Assembly (NCBI GenBank): GCA_041687395.1
Contig: JAWLCA010000002.1
Span: 172,007 to 236,006, forward strand
Source: JAWLCA01 sp041687395
GTDB taxonomy: Bacteria; Pseudomonadota; Alphaproteobacteria; Rhodobacterales; Rhodobacteraceae
Length of the DNA: 64,000 bases
Direction: 5' to 3'
Below, piece after piece: positions 51,705 through 60,562 of this stretch. A program made the translations under genes and the position numbers. The stretch's first letter is position 1, and every line of letters starts with the position of its first letter. The notes beneath the pieces are model-generated. The model did no database searches. It was given only the letters and a program-made list of their open reading frames with translations, and had not been told where the DNA came from.

Positions 51705-52165
51705 CAGCCGCCGCCCTTTCGCTGCCAGCCCGTCGCCAGCGATAGCAGAAGCGACAGAAGTATACAGGCTGTGAAGGCGTAAAGGCCCCACTCGATCCGG
51801 ATCGTGCCGATGCCCAGCCCGCGAAACGCCATGATGTAGACGGCGATCAGGAACACATCCGCCATCGCCAGCTTCCCCACCACGAACAGCGCCGAAAGCA
51901 GGCGCGGCGACAGCAGACGGAAGTGCACCAAGGCGAGGCCGAGGATCTTGATCGTGGGCGCCACGATCGCAAAGAAGGTCAGCAGCAGCGCCAGCACGAC
52001 GTCTTCGCGCCAAAGCGCCTGCAGGCCGGAAAGGACCGATACCTCTTGCTCTGCCCCCAAGCGCCACAACTGCACCGTCACCAAGGGCGCAAACCACGCT
52101 GCGGGCAGGGCGATCAGCAGAACAAGGTTAGGCAGCGCCAGCCACCAGGGCACACGACGCCTCAT
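51704..52165 (-). CDS. PqiA-like (paraquat-inducible protein A family) membrane protein
   Basis: 153 aa with four helices. The wording SVLSGLQALWREDVVLALLLTFFAIVAPTIKI (in pieces) and LFVVGKLAMADVFLIAVYIMAF matches the single-domain PqiA family, which in E. coli PqiABC helps lipid transport across the envelope. The N-terminal zinc ribbon of full PqiA is missing, so it is a half-size member. It overlaps alr upstream by 4 nt and radA downstream by 1 nt. Confidence 0.85.
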
Positions 52166-53214
52166 GCCGCCGTGGGGCCGCGGTAGCTGCGCGCATAGCG
52201 CGGACCGAGCGCGGTCAGAACCTCGTAGCCGATCGTTCCGGCGGCCTCCGCCAGATCATCGACAGTCTGGTGCGCGCACAAGACGTCAAGCGCGTCCGGC
52301 ACCGTGTCCAGATGGCTCACATCCACCGTCGTCAGGTCCATCGAGACGCGGCCTATGACCGGGCAGGGGGTGTTTCCGGCAAAGACGGTCGCCCGGTTGC
52401 CCATTGCCCGGATCAACCCGTCGGCATAGCCGGCGGCCAGCGTGGCGGTGATCGCCGGGCGGTCGGTCTGCCATGTGCAGCCGTAGCCCACGGTTTCACC
52501 TGGCCCCAGCCGATGGGTCTGGATCACCGGCAGGGACAGATGCACCACCGGTTGCGCCGCCTCGAAGGGCAGCCCGCCGTAAAGGCCCACGCCGGGGCGG
52601 GTCAGATCAAAGTGATAGTCGGACCGAAGCAGCACGCCCCCCGTGGCCGCAAGCGACCGCGGCACCCCGATGCCGTCGGTCAGATGCCGGAACTGATCCA
52701 GTTGCCGCGGGTTCATCGGGTTTTCCGGCTCGTCGGCGCAGGCCAGATGGCTCATCACCAGTTCCGGCCGTTGCTCCAGCACGATGGCGGCGACGGCGGC
52801 CCATTCCGCGGCCTTCATGCCAAGCCGGTTCATTCCTGTATCCAACTGGATCCCAAACGGGTGACCGGGCAGGGCCTCGAAATGCCGGGTTACCTGATCG
52901 ACGCTGTTCAGCATCGGCGTCAGGACGGCATCGCGGATCATCTCGGTATCGTCAGCCATGTGACCGGAATAGACCCCGATCTGCGGGCCTTCGCCCAGCA
53001 CCTTGCGAAGCGTCGCGCCCTCTTCTGCCACCGCAACGAAGAACCGGCGCGTGCCTGCCTTGGCCAGGGTGCGCGCGACATGCGCCACGCCTAGTCCATA
53101 GCCGTCGGCCTTCACCGTGGCTCCCGTCTGCACCGAGGCCCCGCTTGCCGCATCCAGCGCCCGCCAGTTCTGGGCCAAGGCGTCAAGGTCGATTGTCAGT
53201 CTGCCGGTTCCCAT
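52162..53214 (-). CDS. alr: Alanine racemase
   Basis: 350 aa PLP enzyme making D-alanine for peptidoglycan. The PLP lysine is Lys35 in TVKADGYGLGV. Other family stretches are VYSGHMADDTEMI, GIQLDTGMNRLGM, VMSHLACADEPENP, RPGVGLYGGLPFE, GETVGYGCTWQTDR (with the catalytic Tyr) and VIGRVSMDLTTVDVS. A little short for the family but complete. It lies 49 nt downstream of dnaB and overlaps the PqiA-like gene by 4 nt. Confidence 0.95.
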   Translation of the reverse strand: MGTGRLTIDLDALAQNWRALDAASGASVQTGATVKADGYGLGVAHVARTLAKAGTRRFFVAVAEEGATLRKVLGEGPQIGVYSGHMADDTEMIRDAVLTPMLNSVDQVTRHFEALPGHPFGIQLDTGMNRLGMKAAEWAAVAAIVLEQRPELVMSHLACADEPENPMNPRQLDQFRHLTDGIGVPRSLAATGGVLLRSDYHFDLTRPGVGLYGGLPFEAAQPVVHLSLPVIQTHRLGPGETVGYGCTWQTDRPAITATLAAGYADGLIRAMGNRATVFAGNTPCPVIGRVSMDLTTVDVSHLDTVPDALDVLCAHQTVDDLAEAAGTIGYEVLTALGPRYARSYRGPTAA

Positions 53215-53263
53215 GCGCCCCTTGTGCCTGTGGTCGGGGTGGGGTCAAGGCCAAAGCAGCATT

Positions 53264-54745
53264 TCAGAAGCCCTCGGCGCCGGCCTGCTGCCAGGGTTTC
53301 ACAAGGTTGCCGAACCGGGTGAAGCGCCCCTCGAAGCTCAGTTCCACGCTTCCGATGGGGCCGTGGCGTTGCTTTCCGATGATGACCTCGGCCTTGCCGT
53401 GAACCTGCTCCATCACCTGCTGCCACTTGGCCATGCCTTCCAGGTCGTGGTCGCCCGGTTTCTCGCGTTCACGGTAGTATTCTTCGCGGAAGACGAACAT
53501 CACCACGTCCGCGTCCTGCTCGATCGAGCCGGATTCGCGCAGATCGGAAAGCTGGGGGCGTTTGTCCTCGCGGTTCTCAACCTGGCGCGAGAGCTGCGAG
53601 AGGGCGACGACCGGAATGTTCAACTCCTTCGCGATGGCCTTCAGACCTTGGGTGATCTCGCTCACCTCTTGCACGCGGTTGTCCGACCCGCGGGACGACC
53701 CACGCAGAAGCTGAAGATAGTCCACCATCAGGACATCCAGGCCATGGGTACGCTTCAACCGCCGCGCGCGGGCTGCCACCTGTGCGATGGGCAGGGCGGG
53801 TGTGTCGTCGATGTAAAGCGGGCAGGCTTCAAGCGCCTTGGCAGCCTCCACGAAGCGGCGGAACTCGGCCTCGGTCATGTCGCCGCGGCGGATGTTTTCG
53901 CTGGGCACCTCGGCCGCCTCGGACAGGATCCGGGCGGCCAGCTGTTCGGCCGACATCTCCAGGCTGAAGAAGCCGACGACACCGCCGTTCACCGCCCCCT
54001 CGATGCCGTCGGGGCGCTGGCCGCGCTTGAAGGCCTTGGCGATGTTGAAGGCGATGTTGGTGGCAAGCGAGGTCTTGCCCATCGACGGCCGACCCGCAAG
54101 GATCAGCAGGTCGGACGGGTGCAGCCCGCCCAGCTTCTTGTCGAGGTCGAGCAGGCCGGTGGAAATGCCGGCGAGGCCCCCGTCACGCTGGTAGGCGGCG
54201 TTGGCGACCATCACCGCATCGGTCACCGCCTTCAGGAACGACTGGAAGCCGCGTTCTGCCTGACCCTGCTCGGCCAGCGAGTAAAGCGCCTGCTCGGCCT
54301 CGACGATCTGTTCGCGCGGCTCGGATGCGACATCGACGCGCGCGGCCTTGGCAGAGATGTCGCGCCCGAGCCGGATCAACTCGCGCCGGACCGCAAGGTC
54401 GTAGATCATCTGCGCGTAGTCGCGCGCCGCGAAGCTGGAGATGGCTGCGCCCGCGATTCGCGCCAGATAGCCCGGGCCGCCCAGTTCCTTCAGCCCCGGA
54501 TCATCTTCCAGAAACGCCTTCAGCGTGACCGGAGAGGCGAGCGCGTTCTTCTGAATTCGCGCAGCAGCGATCTCGTAGATCCGGGCGTGCGTGGGTTCGA
54601 AGAAATGATCGGATTTCAGGAAGGAACTGACGCGGTCGAAAACCTCGTTATTGGTCAGGATCGCGCCCAGAAGCTGCTGCTCGGCTTCCACGTTCTGAGG
54701 CAGCGCTTCGGGCTCTGCCGGGACCACCTTTGCGATGTCGTTCAT
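53264..54745 (-). CDS. dnaB: Replicative DNA helicase
   Basis: 493 aa. The N-terminal domain (about 14-115: PQNVEAEQQLLGAILTNNEV, ARIYEIAAARIQKN) binds primase; a linker follows; the RecA-like motor has Walker A GRPSMGKTSLATN, the family GFFSLEMSAEQLAAR, VLMVDYLQLLRG as Walker B, and VVALSQLSRQVENREDKRP (in pieces) before RESGSIEQDADVVMFV. No intein is present. The region upstream (54746-54913) has a DnaA-box-like 9-mer and repeated TGCACA. Confidence 0.97.
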   Translation of the reverse strand: MNDIAKVVPAEPEALPQNVEAEQQLLGAILTNNEVFDRVSSFLKSDHFFEPTHARIYEIAAARIQKNALASPVTLKAFLEDDPGLKELGGPGYLARIAGAAISSFAARDYAQMIYDLAVRRELIRLGRDISAKAARVDVASEPREQIVEAEQALYSLAEQGQAERGFQSFLKAVTDAVMVANAAYQRDGGLAGISTGLLDLDKKLGGLHPSDLLILAGRPSMGKTSLATNIAFNIAKAFKRGQRPDGIEGAVNGGVVGFFSLEMSAEQLAARILSEAAEVPSENIRRGDMTEAEFRRFVEAAKALEACPLYIDDTPALPIAQVAARARRLKRTHGLDVLMVDYLQLLRGSSRGSDNRVQEVSEITQGLKAIAKELNIPVVALSQLSRQVENREDKRPQLSDLRESGSIEQDADVVMFVFREEYYREREKPGDHDLEGMAKWQQVMEQVHGKAEVIIGKQRHGPIGSVELSFEGRFTRFGNLVKPWQQAGAEGF

Positions 54746-54817
54746 TTCCTGCCCCCGCTCTTTTTGTTTGTCGGTCGGGTATGGCCGAAGCCGGCACAGC
54801 GATCAATCTGGATATCC

Positions 54818-54826
54818 TGTGGAAAA
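54818..54826 (-). promoter_or_regulatory. DnaA-box-like 9-mer upstream of dnaB
   Basis: On the minus strand TTTTCCACA matches the relaxed DnaA box TTWTNCACA, 73 nt upstream of the dnaB start. Three TGCACA hexamers (54831, 54844, 54859) lie close by. A single box is weak evidence. Confidence 0.35.
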
Positions 54827-54913
54827 GCTGTGCACACCGACGATGCACACCATGTTGATGCACATGTGCCCTATACGTCAATATCTGGCGGTGTGCCGGG
54901 AAAAATCGTCGGG

Positions 54914-55582
54914 TCAGCCGGCCTGCCACTCGCGCGGGGCCTTCAGGAAGGCCTCTACGGCGTCGAGCGTTGCGGGATCAAAGGCTTGGCGCGCGCGTGC
55001 CTCGGCCAGCACGTCCCACCAGGTGCAAAGGTGATGCAGTTTCACCCCATGCGCTGCCAGACGGTCATGGGTTTCGGGGAAGATGTCATAGTAGAAAATC
55101 ACTGCCGTGTGGCCGCAGCTGGCCCCGGTTTCGCGAATCGCATCAACGAAAGACAGCTTCGATCCGCCGTCGGTGGTCAGATCTTCCACCAGCAGAACCC
55201 GCTGGCCTTCGGTCATCGCGCCTTCGATCCGGGCGTTTCGCCCATACCCCTTTGGCTTCTTGCGAACATAGGTCATCGGAAGCGCCATACGTTCGGCCAC
55301 CAGCGCGGCGAAGGGAATGCCCGCCGTCTCGCCCCCCGCGACGTTGTCGAACGTCTCGAACCCCGCGTCGCGCAGCACCGTGCAGGTCAGGAAATCCATC
55401 AGAGTGGACCGGATGCGCGGGTAGGAGATCAGCTTGCGGCAATCGATATAGGTCGGGGCCTTCAGGCCGCTGGCAAAGGTGAAGGGCTCGGCCGCGTCAA
55501 AATGCACGGCCTTGATGTCCAGCAGCATCTGCGCGGTCAGTTGCGCCATCACGGCCTTGTCGGGAAAGCTGGTCGGGATCAT
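54914..55582 (-). CDS. pyrE: Orotate phosphoribosyltransferase
   Basis: 222 aa, converting orotate and PRPP to OMP. The PRPP-binding motif is RVLLVEDLTTDGGSKLSFV. Other stretches are FTFASGLKAPTYIDCRKL, NVAGGETAGIPFAALVAE and YVRKKPKGYGRNARIEG. The ATG at 55582 begins MIPTSFPDK and gives normal family length; longer readings to 55837 run into pyrC. It is 11 nt after pyrC and 168 nt before dnaB on the same strand. Confidence 0.95.
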   Translation of the reverse strand: MIPTSFPDKAVMAQLTAQMLLDIKAVHFDAAEPFTFASGLKAPTYIDCRKLISYPRIRSTLMDFLTCTVLRDAGFETFDNVAGGETAGIPFAALVAERMALPMTYVRKKPKGYGRNARIEGAMTEGQRVLLVEDLTTDGGSKLSFVDAIRETGASCGHTAVIFYYDIFPETHDRLAAHGVKLHHLCTWWDVLAEARARQAFDPATLDAVEAFLKAPREWQAG

Positions 55583-55593
55583 GGGCGCCTCGT

Positions 55594-56649
55594 TCAGGTG
55601 ACCTGCCAGGACAGGAGAAAGCCGGGGTTGAATACGGTGATCGGACCGGCATCGGTGGCGATCTTGTCGGGATAGGCGACCGGGCCGCCCCGGCGCAGCG
55701 TGATTGTGTCCCCGTTGACCGGCAGCCGGTAGAATGCGGGGCCGTGGAGCGAAGTGAAGCCTTCCAGACGGTCCAGCGCGCCTTCGTCCTCGAACACATG
55801 AGCAAGGATCGACAGGGTATTGGTTGCCGTGAAGCATCCGGCACAGCCGCAGGCGGCCTCTTTCAGTGCGTCCACATGGGGGGCCGAGTCGGTCCCGAGG
55901 AAGAACCGCGGATCGCCCGAGGTAGCTGCGGCGCGCAGCGCCAGCCGGTGCGTCTCGCGCTTCGCGACGGGCAGGCAGTAGTAATGCGGCCGGATGCCGC
56001 CCGCGAGGATGTGGTTCCGGTTGATGACCAGGTGATGCGTCGTGATCGTGGCGGCCAGCCCGGCGGACACGCTGCGGACGTAGTCGGCCGCGTCGGACGT
56101 GGTGATGTGCTCCATCACCACCCGAAGTTCAGGCACCGCGCGGCGGATCGGGTCCAGCACGCGGTCGATGAAGACGGCCTCGCGGTCGAAGATGTCGATG
56201 GCCGGATCGGTGACCTCACCATGCACGCAAAGCGGCACGCCCGCGCCGGCCATCGCCTCCAATACGCCGCGCACGCGGTCGAAGTCGGTGACGCCGCTGG
56301 CGGAGTTCGTGGTGGCGCCGGCGGGATAGAGCTTGACCGCCGTTATCAGGCCCGCGGCGTGGGCCGCCAGCACATCGGCGGGATCGGTTGCCTCGGTCAG
56401 GTACAGCGTCATCAGCGGCGTGAAGTCCGCGCCGCTCGGCAGAGCGGCGATGATTCGGTCGCGGTAGGCGGCGGCCTGTGCCGAGGTCACCACGGGCGGA
56501 ACCAGGTTCGGCATGACGATGGCGCGGGCGAAGTGGCGCGCAGTCTCAGGCAAGACAGCCTTCAGCACCGCGCCGTCGCGCAGGTGGAGGTGCCAGTCGT
56601 CCGGGCGGCGGATCGTGAGAGTATCAATCATCGGCAGGCCATCTGTCAT
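55594..56649 (-). CDS. pyrC: Dihydroorotase
   Basis: 351 aa zinc amidohydrolase cyclising carbamoyl aspartate, E. coli PyrC type (class II). Metal-binding HxH is in RRPDDWHLHLRDGAVL; others are RAIVMPNLVPPV, the carbamylated Lys in AVKLYPAGATTNS, LCVHGEVTD, VVMEHITTSDAADYV, TITTHHLVINRNH and FFLGTDSAPH. The start at 56649 (MTDGLPM) or a GTG at 56655 are both possible; neither has a clear ribosome-binding site. It precedes pyrE by 11 nt. Confidence 0.95.
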   Translation of the reverse strand: MTDGLPMIDTLTIRRPDDWHLHLRDGAVLKAVLPETARHFARAIVMPNLVPPVVTSAQAAAYRDRIIAALPSGADFTPLMTLYLTEATDPADVLAAHAAGLITAVKLYPAGATTNSASGVTDFDRVRGVLEAMAGAGVPLCVHGEVTDPAIDIFDREAVFIDRVLDPIRRAVPELRVVMEHITTSDAADYVRSVSAGLAATITTHHLVINRNHILAGGIRPHYYCLPVAKRETHRLALRAAATSGDPRFFLGTDSAPHVDALKEAACGCAGCFTATNTLSILAHVFEDEGALDRLEGFTSLHGPAFYRLPVNGDTITLRRGGPVAYPDKIATDAGPITVFNPGFLLSWQVT

Positions 56650-56687
56650 GGACACCGATTACACAATCGCCTTGGTGATGGCGAGGG

Positions 56688-57056
56688 TCAGTCGTTCAGC
56701 GTGGCGTCGACCTGCAGCGTCACCCGGCCCGCGCCTGCGGCGGGCAGCACGACCACCTGGGCGGAATCGACGCTGGGGCCGGAAAACTGGATCTGCCGTT
56801 CCTCGATCTGGGCAAGCGAGTCGTCGATCGCGTAACCGCCCTCGCGCAGTGCGGTGCGCCAGCGCTCCAGCAGCGCATCCGGATCCTCGTCGGTAGAGAA
56901 CTGCAACATGCGCGCGGATGAGCCGACCTCCGCATTGATCGAAACCTCCGCATCCGAAGGCAGGTCAAGCGGGGGCGGCAACCATTCCGGTCGCTCCTGC
57001 GCCATGGCAGGCACAGCCAGAAGAAGAAGACCAAGTGCGGCAGAGCGCTGAAACAT
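56688..57056 (-). CDS. Predicted periplasmic protein, unknown function
   Basis: 122 aa with signal peptide MFQRSAALGLLLLAVPAMAQ, then RPEWLPPPLDLPSDAEVSI. The mature part has alternating hydrophobic pattern (RMLQFSTDEDPDALLERWR, RQIQFSGPSVDSAQVVVLPA, GRVTLQVDATLND) suggesting a small alpha/beta domain. I know no family for it. AAGGA lies 11 nt before the chosen ATG at 57056. It lies 38 nt upstream of pyrC on the same strand, so it could share its transcript. Confidence 0.65.
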   Translation of the reverse strand: MFQRSAALGLLLLAVPAMAQERPEWLPPPLDLPSDAEVSINAEVGSSARMLQFSTDEDPDALLERWRTALREGGYAIDDSLAQIEERQIQFSGPSVDSAQVVVLPAAGAGRVTLQVDATLND

Positions 57057-57446
57057 TTGACGCGGTCCTTTCGGGGCCATTGTCTGTCGAGGGGAGAAGA
57101 TAGGCCGCTTTGGGCGAAGTATCCAGCCAACGAGACTTCCGCGAGTGCCCGGGATTGTGGCAGCACTGTGCGCGCGGCAGGCAGACAGGCAGAACTTTGC
57201 CGGTCGATCCCGCTGCGGCAATAGCGCGCCTTGAGTCGCGGCCTTCCGATTTCCAATTCTCAATTAGAGCGGGCATGGAATTCACGACGCGGCGAGATCT
57301 GGCCGAAGGCTGCGCGCTCCGGCTTGAATGGTGAGGGAAAACGGGTAAGGCGCCGCAGGGTCGCAGTGGCGGTTGCAAATTTGTCGTTGGACTAGTGCAG
57401 GATCAGGTCGAAGCGGCGCCACGGAACAATCATTGGAGGATGAGCG
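57057..57446. other. Divergent intergenic region, no supported gene
   Basis: 390 nt between a minus-strand signal-peptide protein and the plus-strand Ala/Pro/Lys-rich protein. It should carry promoters for both. An AT-richer stretch near 57250-57275 and TTGCAAATTTGTCG near 57375 are promoter-like but not convincing. No gene or RNA recognised. Confidence 0.5.
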
Positions 57447-58046
57447 ATGAAAACGAACCCCTTGGTGATGCCAATCCAGATGTGGAAGGCGGGCATCGAC
57501 TTCTGGCAGGGCGTTGCTGCGGCGCAGTTGCAGATGAGCCGTTGTGCGCTGTCGATCATGGGGCTCTGGCCCAGCGAACAACTCAAGTCGTTGGGCAAGT
57601 CCAAGCTTGAGAAATCGAATGCCGCCGGTGGTAAATCCGCGGTGAAGCCAGCCGCGCGCCCGGCCGCTCGGCTGGTGTCGTCCGAAGCGAAACCTCAGCC
57701 GGCTGCGGCAGAGATTCAGCCGGCAAAGCCTGCCCCGTCGGTCGTGGAGCCGGTGCCTGCGAAAACGGACGAGACTGCGAAGGTGAAGGCAGAGCCCGGC
57801 CAGCCCGAAGTTTCCCAGTCGAAACCGGCAGAAAATCAAGCGGGCGACGGTGCTGCAACTGACTCGCCCGCTCCACAGGCCCTGACGCCGTCGGCGGCTG
57901 CTGGCAAGCCGGCGGCTGGCCCCAAACCCGCCCGCAATACGACGGCCGCGCATGCCGCCAAGGCAAAGCCCGCTACGCGGCGCAAGGCCGAAGCGGCAAG
58001 CAACAAGACGCCCGAACCGGCGCCGCTGTCGGATACGCGACACTGA
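57447..58046 (+). CDS. Small protein with amphipathic N-terminus and Ala/Pro/Lys-rich tail
   Basis: 199 aa, not assigned to a family. Residues 1-45 (MPIQMWKAGIDFWQGVAAAQ, then MSRCALSIMGLW) could form an amphipathic or membrane-associated helix, like the short Trp/Met-rich N-termini of phasin-like or so-called antifreeze proteins annotated in Rhodobacteraceae. The rest (about 55-199) is low-complexity Ala/Pro/Lys/Glu, probably disordered. The start has GGAGGATGAGCG before the ATG. A strong terminator follows at 58092, so it is monocistronic. Function unknown. Confidence 0.7.
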   Translation: MKTNPLVMPIQMWKAGIDFWQGVAAAQLQMSRCALSIMGLWPSEQLKSLGKSKLEKSNAAGGKSAVKPAARPAARLVSSEAKPQPAAAEIQPAKPAPSVVEPVPAKTDETAKVKAEPGQPEVSQSKPAENQAGDGAATDSPAPQALTPSAAAGKPAAGPKPARNTTAAHAAKAKPATRRKAEAASNKTPEPAPLSDTRH

Positions 58047-58091
58047 CCGCCGAGGTGCTCTGGGTCGAGTCAGGCGATTTCAAAAATCGAA

Positions 58092-58120
58092 AAGGGCGCA
58101 GCTTGTCTGCGCCCTTTTTG
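58092..58120. terminator. Strong, probably bidirectional terminator
   Basis: AAGGGCGCAG-CTTGT-CTGCGCCCTT (10-bp stem, 5-nt loop) followed by TTTTTG on the plus strand ends the 57447 gene. The A-rich run before it (58082-58093) gives T residues on the minus strand and could end the ctaD-DUF2244 transcript. Confidence 0.9.
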
Positions 58121-58171
58121 TATGTGCGTTGGATCGACCCTGAGGCGGACTGTGACGACTGGTGCAACCGC

Positions 58172-58720
58172 TCAACAGGTTGCGAGGGCCTGCTGAAGGT
58201 CAGCGTGCAGGCTCTCGCGCTCTTGCGGGCTGAGGAAGGCGCCCAGTTCAACCTCGCGGTCGCCGCCTTTCAGCGTCAGATAATTCTCTACCGGGCCGCC
58301 TTCGGGCCGTAGGCTCAGGCGCACCCAATAGGGATTGGCCGACCAGTCGCGGCGGCCGTTGCGCGGATCCTGGCGCACCAGTTCGATTCGATCCCGCCAG
58401 AGCGTTAACTCCTCAAACACCTGACTGGCATCGCGCCAATGGCGGCGGATCGCTACCCATACCGCCCAGATCACCAGGACGAAGAAGGGGAGAACTCCCC
58501 AAAGCGCCGCCGTGCCAAGCATCCCGAGAAGCGGCAGAAGCGCCAGCCCAGCCGCGCAGGCGATAACCCAGACAAAACCCCTGGGCGTCAACGACCGATT
58601 GGGCGAAAGTCGCAGACGAAAGGCTGGCGGATCTCCGGCCTCCCAACTGGCGCCAGAGGTACGAGAGGCCCCGGAATGCTCCGGGGCCTCCTGCGATGAT
58701 CTAAGCCATTCGACCGTCAT
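58172..58720 (-). CDS. DUF2244 membrane protein
   Basis: 182 aa with two transmembrane helices (about 48-66 and 68-90: FVWVIACAAGLALLPLLGML and ALWGVLPFFVLVIWAVWVAI). DUF2244 features are RLRLSPNRSLTPRGF before the helices and LTLWRDRIELVRQDPRNGRR, then WSANPYWVRLSLRPEGGPVENYLTLKGG (in pieces) after. DUF2244 genes are commonly next to cytochrome oxidase genes in alphaproteobacteria, as here: it begins 15 nt after the ctaD stop. Function unknown, possibly oxidase-related. Confidence 0.88.
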   Translation of the reverse strand: MTVEWLRSSQEAPEHSGASRTSGASWEAGDPPAFRLRLSPNRSLTPRGFVWVIACAAGLALLPLLGMLGTAALWGVLPFFVLVIWAVWVAIRRHWRDASQVFEELTLWRDRIELVRQDPRNGRRDWSANPYWVRLSLRPEGGPVENYLTLKGGDREVELGAFLSPQERESLHADLQQALATC

Positions 58721-58735
58721 GGCCGGTTTTCAGCC

Positions 58736-60409
58736 TTAATGGGCGTGCCCACGGTCCCATTCGGACTGCTTGGGCAGCGTCTCGAACGTGTGCTCCGGGG
58801 GCGGAGAGGGCAGGGTCCACTCCAACGTGTCGGCATGCTCGTTCCAGTAGTTGTTCTCGGTTACGCGCGCGCCGCGTGTCAGCGTGTAGTACATGACACC
58901 CAGGAAGAACACGAACGAGGCGAAAGACAGGAAGGCGCCGATCGACGAGATGTAGTTCCAGTAGCCGAAGGCCTCGGGATAGTCGATGTAGCGGCGCGGC
59001 ATACCCTGACGGCCCAGGAAGTGCTGCGGGAAGAACGTGAGGTTCGAACCGATAAACATCGCCCAGAAGTGCACCTTGCCGGCCCATTCCGGGTACTGAC
59101 GGCCCGACATCTTGCCGATCCAGTAGTAGATCCCGGCGAACAGGGCGAACACGGCGCCGAGGCTCATTACGTAGTGGAAGTGCGCCACGACATAGTAGGT
59201 GTCGTGATAGGCGCGGTCCACGGCCGCCTGGCTCAGCACGATGCCGGTCACGCCGCCAACGGTGAACAGGAACAGGAACCCGAAGGCCCAGAGCATCGGC
59301 GTCTTGAACTCGACCGAGCCGCCCCACATCGTGGCGATCCAGCTGAAGATCTTCACGCCCGTCGGAACCGCGATCACCATCGTGGCCAGCATGAAGTAGG
59401 ACTGCTGCGTCAGCGACATGCCCACCGTATACATGTGGTGTGCCCAGACCACGAAGCCCAGCACGCCGATCGCGATCATCGCCCAGACCATCGGAAGGTA
59501 GCCGAAGATGGGCTTGCGGGCGAAGGTGGCGATGACGTGGCTGATGATCCCGAAGCCTGGAATGATGACAATGTACACTTCTGGGTGGCCGAAGAACCAC
59601 AGGATGTGCTGGTACAGAATCGGGTCACCACCGCCCGAAGGGTCGAAGAAGGTGGTGCCGAAGTTGCGGTCGGTCAGCAGCATGGTGATCGCACCGGCCA
59701 GCACGGGAAGCGCCAGCAGGATCATCCACGCGGTGATGAAGATCGACCAGGCGAACAGCGGGACCTTGAACAGGGTCATGCCGGGGGCACGCATGTTCAG
59801 GAATGTGGTGATGATGTTGATCGAGCCAAGGATCGACGATGCGCCCGAGACGTGGACGGCGAAGATCGCGAGATCCATCGAATAGCCACCCTCATTGACC
59901 GAGAGTGGTGGATAGAGCACCCAGCCCACGCCAGAGCCGAGTTGTCCATTGCCACCCGGGCTGAGAACCGACGCCACGGCCAGTGCTGAACCTGCGACGA
60001 AGAGCCAGTAGGACAGGTTGTTGAGGCGGGGGAACGCCATGTCGGGTGCGCCGAGCATCAATGGCATGAAATAGTTGCCAAAGCCCCCGAACAGGGCCGG
60101 GATAATCACGAAGAACATCATCAGGATGCCGTGGGCGGTGATCAGAACGTTCCAGAGGTGACCGTTCGGCGTGCAGTCTTCCACCGCGGCGGCGGTCAGG
60201 CGCGCGCCTTCGACGCACATGTACTGCACGCCCGGTTCCATCAACTCCATCCGCATGTAGACGGTGAAGGCGACAGAGATGAAGCCCACCAGTCCTGCGG
60301 TGAAGATGTAGAGGATCCCGATGTCCTTGTGGTTCGTGGACATGAACCAGCGGGTGAAGAAGCCCCGCTTGTCTTCGTGTCCGTGACCGTGAGTGGCTGC
60401 GTCGGCCAT
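58736..60409 (-). CDS. ctaD: Cytochrome c oxidase subunit I, aa3 type
   Basis: 557 aa with 12 transmembrane helices, the heme a/heme a3-CuB subunit of the terminal oxidase. Landmarks: WFMSTNHKDIGILYIFTA at the N-terminus, YFMPLMLGAPDMAFPRLNNLSYWLF (in pieces), ILWFFGHPEVYIVIIPGFG with the His-Pro-Glu-Val-Tyr crosslink motif, WAHHMYTVGM with the CuB histidines, and VVAHFHYVMSLG with heme ligands. I chose the ATG at 60409 (MADAATHGHGHEDK), with GGAGACGGGT before it. Subunit II and III genes are not adjacent. Confidence 0.96.
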   Translation of the reverse strand: MADAATHGHGHEDKRGFFTRWFMSTNHKDIGILYIFTAGLVGFISVAFTVYMRMELMEPGVQYMCVEGARLTAAAVEDCTPNGHLWNVLITAHGILMMFFVIIPALFGGFGNYFMPLMLGAPDMAFPRLNNLSYWLFVAGSALAVASVLSPGGNGQLGSGVGWVLYPPLSVNEGGYSMDLAIFAVHVSGASSILGSINIITTFLNMRAPGMTLFKVPLFAWSIFITAWMILLALPVLAGAITMLLTDRNFGTTFFDPSGGGDPILYQHILWFFGHPEVYIVIIPGFGIISHVIATFARKPIFGYLPMVWAMIAIGVLGFVVWAHHMYTVGMSLTQQSYFMLATMVIAVPTGVKIFSWIATMWGGSVEFKTPMLWAFGFLFLFTVGGVTGIVLSQAAVDRAYHDTYYVVAHFHYVMSLGAVFALFAGIYYWIGKMSGRQYPEWAGKVHFWAMFIGSNLTFFPQHFLGRQGMPRRYIDYPEAFGYWNYISSIGAFLSFASFVFFLGVMYYTLTRGARVTENNYWNEHADTLEWTLPSPPPEHTFETLPKQSEWDRGHAH

Positions 60410-60562
60410 ACCCGTCTCCGTTCCCGTGTTATGTTTGGGCGTCCGCGCAGGGCGGACACCGTCGTCCATTCGCCTTTTAGAATGGCTGACCGCCACGAGC
60501 AACGGCAGGAATTGACGCAGGCGTGAAAAACTGCCTCGCATCGGCCGTTTCCCGGCCTCGGG

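Noticed and set aside
53117..55675. 852-codon open frame antisense to dnaB, pyrE and the alr end
   Set aside because: It spans several verified genes on the other strand and shows no domain; high GC keeps antisense frames open.
58739..59989. Long plus-strand open frame across ctaD
   Set aside because: The minus strand encodes a complete cytochrome oxidase subunit I; the plus frame is His/Arg/Glu-rich shadow sequence.
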